NCBI GenBank assembly: GCA_029204225.1
Contig: CM055100.1
Span: forward strand, 47,967,666-48,031,665
Length of the DNA: 64,000 nt
Origin: Diphasiastrum complanatum
Lineage: Eukaryota > Streptophyta > Lycopodiopsida > Lycopodiales > Lycopodiaceae
Direction of reading: 5' to 3'
Shown here: piece after piece, positions 1-11,300 of the stretch
How the letters are laid out: each line of letters opens with the position of its first letter
How positions within the stretch are numbered: the first letter of the stretch is position 1
Notes under the pieces: model-generated
Told to the model about the DNA's origin: nothing
Databases searched by the model: none
The model's input: only the letters and a program-made list of their open reading frames with translations
Translations under genes and position numbers: made by a program

Positions 1-1009
1 ATTTGAACAGTGTCTTACAATTTTATAATTTTAATATATCTTGCTTGATAGATTCTAACCAATGCATAAATCTTTGATATTGCAGCACATACTAAGGCAT
101 CATGCATCATTTTTTGCAAAAAAGTATGACAGTTTGAGTATATGGTCTTCACAAGGAAGGGAGAAATCACATTGGCAGGCAAGAGCAACATTTCATCGAA
201 ATACGCAACATGGTGGAACATCCTCAAAAAATAGTTACATCATTCAGCTATCCCAACGTTTTTATAGACGAGCTCAAGTTCGATACACAACAAGATCAAC
301 TGAATATCAAAGATTCAAAAAAGCATGTAAATTTATAAGCCAAAATTAGATTGATGGCATTCAATCAAGATAAAATACGTGTGATCAAAAATTCTCAAAT
401 TTCACATACATTAAATGAAAAAGAGTACAATCATTTTTTTTCATTGTCTCTAAGGACAATTTTTGCTATGTGGTCATGAAGGAACTTTCTCCTATCATAC
501 GGATCCAAAAATTGAGTGGATCGCCTTTTGCTCAAATCTATATATCATGATAGAATTGCCAGAGCAGAGGATCTCATAGGAACATTTTCTGGCACGTAAT
601 TAAACATTTTAAGAGCAACATCTCTTTTGACAAAAATGATTCTATATGTATTTTTTGGGTATTTATGCCCTTGGGCAAAATAAGATAGGGCCTTGATGGC
701 CATGATTAAAGTTCCCGCATTCACAAAAAACCTTTCATGAAGAACACAAATTTTGTTATCTAAAAAATGTTTCAAATAATGAGCCAACGAGGCATCCTTC
801 TGTCTCCCGCCTTGTCTCTCTCTCAATCCTCCATGCCTGCTAGCAAAGGCATCAACTTCAACGATATCCTACAACACATAATCAAGTGTTAGTCAAACTA
901 GCAGATCAATCATCAATTACACGTTAAATAATAAATGATTTTCGTGAGAAGGTGTACTTACCATATCCTCCTCGTCAGCCTGGATCATACCAGCAGCATC
1001 TAAATTGTG
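1..1009. other. No recognisable gene
   Basis: AT-rich sequence. The longest open frame is a 93-codon minus-strand frame at 545-826, whose predicted protein resembles no family I can name. No LTR ends, RNA gene or splice-bounded exon could be supported. It may be decayed transposon sequence, because a copia integrase scrap follows directly on the same strand. Confidence 0.4.
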
Positions 1010-1206
1010 ACCAGCAATCACTCCATTTTGTTGAGGGGTGTATGGACATGACAACTCCCTCTTTATGCCATTAGAACTACAAAAGTCAATCAACTTATTG
1101 GAGATATATTTACCTCCATTATCACTTCTTAATACCTTAATCTTGGTACTAAGTTGATTTTCTACCTAAGTCTTGAACTTTACAAAAGAATCAAACACCA
1201 TAGATT
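1010..1206 (-). pseudogene. Ty1/copia integrase fragment
   Basis: Reading the minus strand from about 1206 down gives the copia integrase core: a VFDSFVKFK-like stretch, then VLRSDNGGKY, which carries the second catalytic Asp, then SCPYTPQQNGV. One in-frame stop interrupts it after VKFKT. The reading is lost after QQNG, before the catalytic Glu. It is only about 65 codons and runs opposite to the copia remnant that follows at 1237, so it comes from a separate insertion or an inverted rearrangement. Family assignment is secure because the SDNGG and YTPQQNG motifs are diagnostic. Confidence 0.8.
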
Positions 1207-1236
1207 TGCTAGACAAGAGGTGAAGAGACAAGGCCA

Positions 1237-2037
1237 GTGATTGAAGAAGATCAACGTGCATTTGAGAAGAGAAAACGGCAAGCACAGAATGTCATCAACT
1301 TGTCAGTTAGAGATGCAATTATTCCCTACATCTCGAATTCGGAAGGACCAAAAGAAGCTTGGGATACATTGAAGACATTGTTTGAAACCACAAACACATC
1401 GCGAGTGCTATTTCTAAAGACAAAATTGCACACATTACGAATGGATGATGGTGCAACAATTCTTGATCACCTATTGAGGGTAAAGGAGATCCACGATCAA
1501 TTAGTCGCCATTGGAGAGCGAGTTCAGGATCATTTTGTGCAATTGACATTGAACAGTTTGAGCGCGTCACATCAGATGTTTGTGACAAGTATAGCCACAC
1601 GACAGAATATTCCAACCTATGAAGAGTTAGGTGGATTGCTTTTGCAAGAAGAACAACGTCAAGAGAATTTGAGTCATCGCAATAGGGGATTTGATCAAGC
1701 TCTTGCAGTCAGAGGACATTGTGAGAGGATTTGGCAGCAGGAAGGTATTGATTTTGAGGAAACCTTCGCACCCGTAGCTAAGATGATAACTATACGTTCT
1801 ATCATTGCTATTTCTACTTTATATGGTTGGAAGATCCAGCAAATGGATGTTAAATCTGCTTTTCTTAATGTAGTGCTAGATGAAGAGGTGTACTTAGCAC
1901 AACCTCAAGGATTTGTTGAGCCAGGGAGAGAGCATCTTGTTTGTAAGCTCAACAAAGCTATTTATGGGTTGAAGCAAGCACCACGGGCATGGTACTCTTG
2001 CATTGATGAACACTTCAAGCATAGGGGAATGGTATGA
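1237..2037 (+). pseudogene. Ty1/copia gag joined to truncated reverse transcriptase
   Basis: The 266-codon frame starts as a copia Gag of the UBN2/DUF4219 type. It has [11 protein letters not shown] and the [10 protein letters not shown] pattern in roughly residues 40-100. At about residue 165 it passes directly into the reverse transcriptase N-terminal half: [25 protein letters not shown], then [11 protein letters not shown]. The zinc knuckle, protease and integrase that should lie between are absent. RT is cut off before the YVDD catalytic box. The frame ends at a TGA where it meets the RNase H segment in another frame. It is a relic with two internal deletions and cannot encode a working element. 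Confidence 0.85.
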
Positions 2038-2615
2038 TGCTTGTTAGTCAGTTTATGCAAGATCCTAGTCAAGCACACTGTAAGTATGCTAAACATATTC
2101 TTAGATACATTCGAGGGACATTGAATTTTGGTTTGAAGTATGATAAGCCTGAAGTGCCAATGTTGGTAGGTTATACAAATGCCGATTGGGCAAGTAATAG
2201 TGATGACCAAAGATCTACCAGTGGTCATAAATTTAGTTATGGTACAGCTGCAATTTCATGGAGCACCAAAAAGCAACCTACAGTAGCCTTATCCTTGATG
2301 GAAGCTGAATATCGAGCACTCAGCAATGCTACACAAAAAGCAATATGGTTACGAAGATTGTTTGTGGATTTAGGTCAACCACAGGTGAATGCGACTACTA
2401 TATCTTGCGACAATCAATGTTGCATTCACCTTGCCAAGAATCCAATTCTACATAAGCACATCGAAATACATTATCATTTTGTTCGAGAGAAAATTCTTGA
2501 TGGAGCCATTGATCTAGTTTTTTGTAAATCTGAAGATCAAGTGGCAAATATTTTTACTAAGTCATTAGGTAGATGTAAATTTGAAAAGTTTTGTCTTAGG
2601 AATAGAAGAATGTAA
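2034..2615 (+). pseudogene. Ty1/copia RNase H segment
   Basis: This 193-codon frame continues the preceding copia relic one frame over. It shows the RT connection (SQFMQDPSQAHCKYAKHILR), then RNase H: GYTNADWASN with a catalytic Asp, the STSGH loop, LMEAEYRALS with the Glu, and SCDNQCCIHLAKNP with the next Asp. The tail DQVANIFTKSL is the usual copia C-terminus. Because the RT palm is missing upstream, this was not translated as part of a normal polyprotein. An LTR-like sequence follows 18 bases after the stop. Confidence 0.88.
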
Positions 2616-2632
2616 TTTTATCATTGAGAGAG

Positions 2633-2895
2633 TGTTAGAAATCAATGATACACTTCATTGTTACAGTTCACGATATACTTTATTGTTGACAGCTGTTACC
2701 AACTGTAACTAGCCATAGGCTAGTCTAGTAGTCTACTCCCAGGTTTTCTCTCTCTATTAGGGTTCAGGGTTTATTTGTACATTTTACATTCAGTGTGTTA
2801 ATAGAGTGTGTTGAGTGAGAGTGAGTGTTCTTCTTCCGCCTTCTTTGGTGATTGCTTATGGTGAATGCTTGATGTTGCTTATCTGATTATTGACA
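2633..2895 (+). repeat. Probable 3' LTR of the copia relic
   Basis: A purine tract (about 2623-2632) precedes TGTTAGAAATC, the expected PPT to LTR transition downstream of copia RNase H. The block runs to about 2895, where TTGACA would supply a CA end. The matching 5' LTR was not found, so the right boundary is a guess and no target duplication could be tested. Confidence 0.5.
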
Positions 2896-2924
2896 AGCAG
2901 TAGACGAGTTGATAGATGGCCTAG

Positions 2925-3273
2925 TCATATCAGGATCCATAGTCGATGGATGGTTAGCCATAAATATTTTTAGTCTAAAACTAGCAAATTGCAGCTAGGG
3001 TTCACACTAGAGCCAACCATCTTGGCAACCCATAAGTTAGCTAACAATTATTTGATCAAACCAAAGGGAGGGCTTAAGACCATCCCCATCACCATGGATA
3101 GTAAGACCATCCAAGTAGACTTTTACGTCATGAGAATGTATGCTGGGAACATGGGATATTCAATACTGCTAGGACAACCTTGGCTTAGGCTTAGTAGCTG
3201 GATCATAGACATCCCATCAAGAGTGTTTATTTTTGGGAGAGGGAGAGAATGCATGGTAGTAGATGGCCCATAG
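2925..3273 (+). pseudogene. Ty3/gypsy retropepsin-like protease
   Basis: The frame begins around a VDGWLAINIF stretch, corresponding to the protease active-site region DGGxxVNI. It continues as an aspartyl protease of the retropepsin-like type found in plant Ty3/gypsy elements, ending in the diagnostic block YSILLGQPWLR. A stop separates the active-site part from the 95-codon open part starting at 2989. It is followed by fragments of the same element, so the protein is not functional. Confidence 0.75.
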
Positions 3274-3890
3274 GTGCCTCAGTCTAAGAGGGGACCTATA
3301 CCTTCGTCTGAATGGGAGGAAGTTTCTAGTAGTGAACACAATTATGAGTCCACTACCAATGAAGATGAGCCATATTTTAGGTCAGTACTAGGGATAGAAT
3401 GGAACACTCTTGAAGAACGGCCTCCCAAAGTACAAGATGCTGCTACCCAATATGGGACAAAATTTATCACCCCATTACTTTTATAAGGAGGAAGTTGAAC
3501 AAAGCTGAGCTCAACTACAACAAGGCCGGGAAGATTTGTCTAGGAATAGATTATGCTGTCTCGAAATTTAGGCATTACCTATTGTATGACAAAGTGACAT
3601 TCTTTATCAAGAGTATTGTGGCCATTGTAAGGACTGAACGACTCTATCTACGTGCTAGGAGGAGTAATCAAGACTGATAACAAGTGGGAGATGGACAACC
3701 TGAAGAGCTATTGAAGGTAGTTGCAATGATCCCTGCGTGGTATGCAGCATTGACAACCTATTTGTCTACATTAAAAACACCCATTCGCATGACGTCACAA
3801 GAGAAACAGAAGTGGCACCTACAGGCTTTAAAGTTCGCATTGATAGGACTTGTACAGATGAGGGGTAAGGACTTTACTGATATTGTGTAA
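3274..3890 (+). pseudogene. Gypsy pol remnants: linker, RNase H scrap, integrase N-terminus
   Basis: Three short open stretches follow the protease. The first (to 3486) is acidic and resembles no domain. The second (3495-3677) reads like the end of gypsy RNase H, with KICLGIDYAVSKFRHYLL near the start. The third (3684-3890) resembles the segment before the integrase zinc domain, with WYAALTTYL and EKQKWHLQALKF. The reverse transcriptase that should lie between protease and RNase H is missing. Confidence 0.6.
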
Positions 3891-4320
3891 CTTCCAAGGA
3901 GGCCAAGTTTATCTTAGAGCAGTGCCATGATTTAGCCTGTGGGGGCCATTTTGCTGGTCAAGTCACAAGACAGAAGATTACAAGGGCAAGTTATTGGTGG
4001 CCCTCGCTATTTCAAGGTGCCGACACTCATGCAAAGAATTGCGACTCCTGTCAAAGAATAGACATGTCATACAATAGGGTGTAATCGCTAGTTCCAATAC
4101 AAGCATACCTTCCATTCAAAAATGGGACATCAACTATGTAGGGCCAATACACCCAGCCTCCTCCAGTAGGAAGCATTACATTATCGTGGCCACCGACTAT
4201 TTTACCAAGTAGGTCGAAGAGTGGGCAATAGTGAAGGACAACTCTAAGGAGACCACCTAGTTCTTGCCGGAACATGTGATAGGACGATTTGGTACTCCTC
4301 GTGAACTTATATCTAGGGCT
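3891..4320 (+). pseudogene. Gypsy integrase: zinc domain and core
   Basis: The H2C2 zinc-binding region reads CGGHFAGQVTRQKITRASYW followed by CDSCQR. The catalytic core begins near 4117 with KWDINYVGPI, where the first catalytic Asp sits, then IIVATDYFTK. Stops interrupt it at about 4210 and 4258. At the position of the second catalytic Asp the reading is ISRAS, so that residue is lost. It is clearly a gypsy integrase and clearly dead. Confidence 0.72.
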
Positions 4321-4849
4321 AGCTGTCTTGAAGCACTAGGAAACCCACAAATGACACGTGAAGGAGATCCATGATAGAAATTACGTGATTATCAATTTAC
4401 CCAAGGACAACTAGTAGTATTCTACGATGCAAGACATGAACTAATGCCCCACAAGCTAGGACCCGGGCTTGGAATAGTCCTTACGTAATACATATACTGT
4501 ACGAGAATAACACAACAAAACTAGCTGAGTTGACAGCAAAATATTTAAGCATCGGGTCAACATTAACAAGATTAAAGCATACCGTAGTTAGGGAAAAGAC
4601 TATCTGTATAGTGTATAACTCGTTTCCTTGTTCATGGTTTTAGGTATCCCCATGTAGAAGTTGAAGACATAATTAACACCTAAGAACACTCAAGAGGTCT
4701 GATCTAGCTTAGACTGACCTTGTACATATACGCTGAACATGAGGATACTGAAAAAACCGAAAAAAAGAATCATAAAAATTCTTCAAAATACCAATACTAT
4801 TTTCCTTGTAGTATGGAGCTCACACATGAGCTTTGGGACATATACGCCA

Positions 4850-5235
4850 AAGGTAGACATGGCTTGTAGACACCCAACCAAAGGGAGGGAGCCATAGGAG
4901 CAGTGTTGCAAAATCCCAATGGGACTGAGCTAGCAAGTATAGGGGTTTTGTTAGATAAAGGATTTACCAATAACACTATTGAGTAAAGGGCCCTTCTCAT
5001 CGGTCTACAAATGACCATGAGGTCCTGACAGACTATAGGCAACCTAAGGATCATGGGAGATTCTCAACTCCTGATATGAGATAAGGCTGGAGTATACCAA
5101 CTCAAAAGTAGTCTACAAGCCTACGCCATCGCCAACAGTGAACTCACGAGGGAGTCCTCCCATATCGAGTGGATGCACATTCCATGAGAATAGAACCTAC
5201 GAGCTGATAGTCCAGCCACGCTAGTGTATGACCAT
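4850..5235 (+). pseudogene. Second RNase H-like domain downstream of the integrase
   Basis: One frame, broken by several stops, reads as a type-1 RNase H of the plant RVT_3/archaeal-like kind: GAIGAVLQNPNGTELAS, then KGFTNNTIE with the expected Glu, RALLIGLQM, IMGDSQLL with the expected Asp, and a late IEWMHIP...NLRADSPATL resembling the usual HIPREQNxxADxLA tail. The first catalytic Asp appears replaced by Lys. It lies after the integrase of the decayed gypsy relic, whereas the element's ordinary RNase H scrap lies before it. Some plant Tat-lineage gypsy elements carry an additional RNase H, so this may be such an element. Confidence 0.6.
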
Positions 5236-8200
5236 GATCACTACTGGTTGTGTGAGCTGAGCATTGTAATCACTTCCCACATAACTAATATTGGGGAATA
5301 ATAAAGAGTACTGAAAGCCTAGGCATGGTATGGAATCCAATGGGTCACAAACCCAAGTGGTCCTAGAGAATCCCCAGCTCCTAGCCCAACTGCAATAGAT
5401 GATGAGCCATGAATTGTCTACCTTAGAAGGAGTCTGACATGAGCACGCGAGGGGAAAGAGGGGGGTGTAGAACTTATTGTGTAATTCACCATGTATATTC
5501 ACACAAATGCTATAATCAAGGGTGATGGAACACCATGTTGTAACCAATGTGGAAGAACCACAAAGGAGTGATCAGCCCGACAGACACTGTAGTAGACCGA
5601 CTAGGTTTGTGCTAGAAGAACGATAGAGAACCAACATAGAGATTCATAATCTAAAAGACGAACTAAAGAAGCAAAAAAATCTCAGAATCCAATCCACCAA
5701 CAGACTGATTAGTGCAAACAAGGAGCGTGATACCTGGAGGTAGAAGTACACTGTACTCAAAGACGCAAGTGACAAGAGATAGTGATGAAGGGTACATGGG
5801 ACATGAGAAAATAATAGCTAACACCAAAGTGAGTTAGCTGCAACCGAGGCTACTGTCCCTATGTTAGCAAGATAGCTGCAAGAATATCAGAAAATGAGAC
5901 AACTATTAAAGTACAATTCTAAGGACCGTAAATGAGCCTACAAAAGACTCCAAAAGTCATTGATTGATTGATATGCCAATCTATTGCAAAACTAGTCATC
6001 AAATTTCTTGATCTAGATTAGCAATTTTGGATCACACAATCAAGAGCAATGAAAAACAATGATCAAACATGCAAATCCAACTCCACACGTGTGTGGTACG
6101 GCTGGCCTGCTATCAAAGTTTGAAAGTAATCAAGTTTAGTTCACAAAGAAATCATAAAATCACAAGACACATATGGGAAAAACTCGAAATTGCCAATTTG
6201 CTCTCAAATCAATCTTGCTTACCATGGAATGAGAACTTCCATTGGTGGGACGAGCACCGGGTGATCGAGCAGGCCACCAAGATTGGAAGTGGTCTTCTTC
6301 AAACACTGACGTAAGGGTAGTGTGGGCCCTTCCCCTTTTAGGAGTTTCTGACAAGAGCAATACCCCGCCAGAAATAACCCTAATAGTGCACCATGGGATG
6401 ACTTACTAGGTTGAATATGTCACATCCTAAGGTATTCCTTTGTCTTCCGAGCCATCTCATCCTCTTCTTTCTAGGTTGGGGAAAGACACGTTGACTTATC
6501 TACCACTCTTGTGGATTCTAATCCATGGGATACTTTAGGAGGGAAGACATCGTCGAGCTCATTAACTAAAGTATACAATGTCTATTGTTCATTGGAGCAA
6601 GTTTTGAATCAAAAGATTCAAAGAACACACCATACTCCATATCAAAATTACAATGCATACGGGACTTCAAAACAAAATAAAACATCTCATTACCAAAACT
6701 CAGAAGCTTTTACATTGATTCAATAGAAGAAATAGATGGAAATGTAGGCACATCGATCTCGTAATTTAAAGAAACCAATTTAGCACCATAAAAAAACTAG
6801 TGATTTTTATTTCTCAGATTTCTAATAAAACCACTCATACCCTAGAATTAAATAAACATGAAAATGTACTAGTTTCCGGTGGTCCTATAGTTGCTACTCC
6901 AAATTTGGTACCTTCACATCCCAAACTTTGATAACAGTCCTTGAAGCCAAGTGCACCATGTAGCCATGGTTACTTGATTATGTGGGAACTCGGAGTTTCT
7001 ACACTAAGTGAGAATCAATAAAATTATGAGCTAATTATGAGACCTAAATAATTTATATTCATTCCCTAATATTTTATGCTTGAGAAAAAACATATCATTA
7101 GGTTCAAACAAAGCAGTATTACAACAACAATCACATCCATAATTCTCCATAAATTTTTTTTGAGCTGAAGAAAGTTTACCCCCACGGGGAAGATCCATCA
7201 AATTAGCTAGCTTTGTTATTCTGTGGCTACTTAATGCATCCTTAATTACAAGACATATCTTGGTTTTGTTTCAATTATGTTAATTCCTCAGTAATTGATG
7301 TTATTAATGTTTAATGAGTTTAGTCATAGTTGTAAAGCTACAGGTGAGTGAAAGCAAGAGTTAGTCGTTGTTGTGAAGTTCTGGGTAAACGTAAGTAATA
7401 CTGAATGACCTACTTTATATTGAATAGCTATAATATTTGTGATTCTAGTTCTTAATGTTAGTGCAATATGATTCTTTTTTAGAAATAAGATCATCAAACA
7501 AGTTGTGAATTTTGAAAATGATGTTTCCACACATTATCGATATGGTAGATCACAATTTTTTTGAGAATCATATTATGGCCCATAGAAAAATTGTGAAGAA
7601 TTTTGAGGATCTTATGACCTAACTAAAGTCAAAATGTGTGGGCCATAAAAATTTCAGCCATAAAGACCAATACTTTTCAGATCCTTTATGCTGGGAAAAG
7701 GATGTTTGAGTGACAATTCCATCAAATTCAAGGCAATCCAATTATGGCTAGGCCTAATGACTTTGCAATAGTGTTGTGGACTTCTTATCCAGCAGAAAAG
7801 TCACTATGAAAATCCAATCCCCAATAGAAACAAATGCAGTCCCATGGTTAACCCCACTTCCACCTTATCGGATGGATTGCAAGATAAGCATATAATTCAT
7901 CTGATTAAATAGTTCAAATCCCTTCATTTGGATCACAAAATGAGCAGATTGAGAAAGCATACATAATTTTTTGCAAATCATTTGATTTATTCACAGTTAA
8001 ACCTTGCAAATGAATTTCCATGCCAGTCACTTCATACATTCTTCTTCCATCATTGATCAGGGCATCTCCTATTACTAAAAGCTTGAAAAACTGGGTCAGC
8101 TTTCAGCTTTAAGCTACCATGCCCATCACCAGCCTCACAAAATTTTAGTGAGCAACCATGTAACTGGTCGGTCCACATTGGGCTTTCCAGATTTGTGTGA

Positions 8201-8361
8201 AGGTGAGTGTTCAACTGCTGAAGCTTGTTTCTGAGGCCCCACCACCAAGGAGGCGAATTCGCATTAAGCGTCAGAATTTTGAAGAGTTGGTGTAGTGATC
8301 ATGTGGGCTCTGATGCATGCTTGATGAAGATCTTAACTTCTGAAGAGCCCAATTAAGTGCA
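5236..8361. other. Decayed transposon tail and PIN downstream region
   Basis: From about 5625 to 5990 one plus-strand frame with stops gives a charged, heptad-like, possibly coiled-coil stretch that may be the end of the gypsy relic. No LTR was found. From 6000 to 8361 there is no supported gene; open frames are short and match nothing. The right part should include the 3' UTR of the PIN gene, which ends coding at 8362 on the minus strand. An AATAAA on the minus strand at 7986-7991 is a candidate polyadenylation signal, about 370 bases past the stop. Confidence 0.4.
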
Positions 8362-11300
8362 TCATATTTTCAACAGTACATAGTAGACCAGAGTGATTGG
8401 CAGTGACACCAGCATCCCAAAAATCACCCTGCCAAAGTTCAGAAAAAATAGAACAAGCTCAGATTTCCTGAAAAGCAACCCATAAATCTATAAAATTCAG
8501 CTGCAGACACAAGCAATTACTCAAAACCGTCTCAATTACAGCAACTTCAGAGTATTACGCTGTGCTGAGGACATCTGGGTGCACATTGTACTCTTTTGCA
8601 AACACAAAGGGCACAATTCCTTGAGGTAGCGCAGCCTGATGCAGAAAAACCTTCACATCAGTTTTTATCAAGACAATCTAAGTACGATTTTTCTGAGAAA
8701 GGAAGCATCATTTATTAAAAGATCATGTCTTTCCTGCAAGCATAGTCAATTATTGAAGTCAAAAGCCAATATCGATCAGCAAACTAAAACTTTCAATGGA
8801 TTTACTCCACGAAAACTCTTGACATTGTTGTTTGTACTTGTATAAATAGTAAAGCAAACCTTTTTGACTGGATTGGCTTTGAACTTTTCATACCATTAAC
8901 GAATTCTAATAATGGACAACCACTGTGATGACCAAACTGTACACGCCCAGACTACGACTGAGAGAGAGAGAGAGAGAGAGAACTTGGGTGGTGGGGGAGA
9001 ACCTGTACAATTGACACGTGAAGCAATACTCCTCTTAAGCCAACTGCAATAGAGGTTGCAGCCATGAATGCTGGTCCAGTGATAAATCTAACCACCATCC
9101 CAAAAAGGGACATTGGTACACCACATGCCAAAATCTTCTTCTGGAGTGCCATGAACAGTCCTGCCAAATGCAATAGCCGCATATCTTTACGCAAACAGCA
9201 CAAGGATCTTTGAGTACAATGAAACAGAATATTTCAAGGGCAAAAACAGGGATGGAATGATTCTTGGAGCAAAGAGGTACAGAATTGTAAAAACCATCCC
9301 AGACAGGACTGCTTACCGAGACTAAACATGGCCATTCCCAATCCCGCGTTCGATATTATTGCAACAGAGTTTTCCACAATAGTAGGCATTTTGAAATGCC
9401 ACCTGCTATGAAATAAAAAAGTAAATCTAAGATAAGGGACACTTCCATGACAAATTTTTGACAAATGACCATGCCATCAGCTAGCGAAAATTCTATTGTT
9501 ATTTGTCCTTTCTTATGATTCAAATACAAAAGGTGAAATATAAGCCAACCCTCACGAGCAGAGCGCCTTGTACCCAAAGGAGACTGTTACATTCGATAAA
9601 TAGCGTAACAGTCTATTTTCCAATGAAGCATGAATCACTCACCGGGAGGTTCGGCTAACTAGTGTAGTCTACTTCTAACCACGTTACAGCCAGAAATGAA
9701 AACTATTGCAAAGTAGATTAACTTTTACCACATTATCCACCCCGTCTCATTACTTAGTGTAGTTTTGTAATTCTTGTTTTATTCCTACGTATGATACGAT
9801 AGTCACTTTGTGGACAATAGTTTTAAAACGATATTCACTTTGTGGAAAATAGTTTTAAAACCAGGATCCTATCTGTGCAGCTTTCAAAACAAACATTTAC
9901 AAAAAGACCAGTTTCCATATTTGAACCTATAAAAACAACAAGCTATATAGGAGTGGTTAATTCTGAACATGAACCGATGTGCTTAAGTAGCTGAAAGAGA
10001 CGAGGATACACATGCCTGTAAGAAATTAGAGCCCACACTAGGCCCAGCATGCTAGAGTAGGTATTTGGGTTTCTAATCAGCTTCCTCCAAACCATATTAA
10101 TGATTAGTTTTGTCATGACAGTAGCTGGGGGCATGTCTTTCTGTTTCCGGCCTTCAGCTAAAGGTTTTGGATGAAGTTCTGCAGTAGAGCTGGAACCCAT
10201 TTTTGTGAGATTTGGTCCGTCCTTTCCAGCTGAAAGAGATTCATCCCCATTAAAACTCGCCCTGTTTCCAAAGCTGAAGTCATCACGATCATACTCATCG
10301 TATGTATCTCGAAGCTCTTGTGGGGCTATTATCAAACAAGCCAAGCACGCAGTAAGAAAATTGCAGGGAAATACATAAGAGAATGGATATTGTAGTTTGA
10401 ATAACAGGGGTACATACGAATTCACAGTGCTTACACAGCCTAATAAATATAGACCAGCATATGAATTCTGATGCAACCATACAGACTCCAAGAAACTTGG
10501 AAGGCAGACCTAGAGAGTAGCTACAACGGGCTGAGAATTTGAGCACACTGCAAGTAAGCTGACCTCTTATCTGATCTTTTAGAAGGTGATGCAAGCTAAA
10601 AAATTTCGAAGGAATACAATACAGAGAGGACAATTCATAAAGCCAAATAGATCGATCATAGGGATCATGGAGGAAATGTAGGATGAAATTGCATACTTCC
10701 ACGATGATTTGCTTGATGCTTGAGCTGTCCTATCGGTATCTTCACATCTTTGGCATCGTGCAGCTCAAGCTTGCCACCGTCTGCTGCGCTGTAATCAGCT
10801 CCTCCAAACATGTGGGCTCCTACCTCCGAGACAGGAGAAGTAGTTGAGCTCCACACAAACATGTAGTCTTTCGGATCATCATCCATCTTGGGTGAAGCTC
10901 TTGGATCAACCACTCTACTTGTCGTTTGCGCTGCACGTTTTGGAGACAAAGCAGTAGCAGGATTGCTGCCACGGCTGGCCTCAATGCCTCCAGGCACAGA
11001 ATGAGCATGATTTCGTGGAGCAAAAAGGTGAGCTGTTCCTGCACCAGGATAGTAGGCTTGGGCGGAAAACCTTGGAGAAGTCATGGCATTGCCTCCTTTG
11101 CCTACATCTCTGGAATTTTCTTCATTGAAGTTAGATGTTCTTGGCGTAGGAGCACGTGAGGAATGGATGGAGTAGGCATCGTTAGGCTCAAAGTTGGAAG
11201 GGCGAGGACTGCCCAGAGGCCTGCCAGTCATTATGGAGTAGAAATCAGTGTGATTGAAGCTAGATTGCCTTGGTGTCAAATTTCTGGAGGAAGGCATGGA

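Noticed and set aside
545-826. 93-codon minus-strand frame
   Set aside because: Could be transposon-derived, but no motif could be named, so it is not listed as a gene.
10295-10702. 135-codon minus-strand frame
   Set aside because: Covers intron 1 and the start of exon 2 of PIN in a wrong frame.
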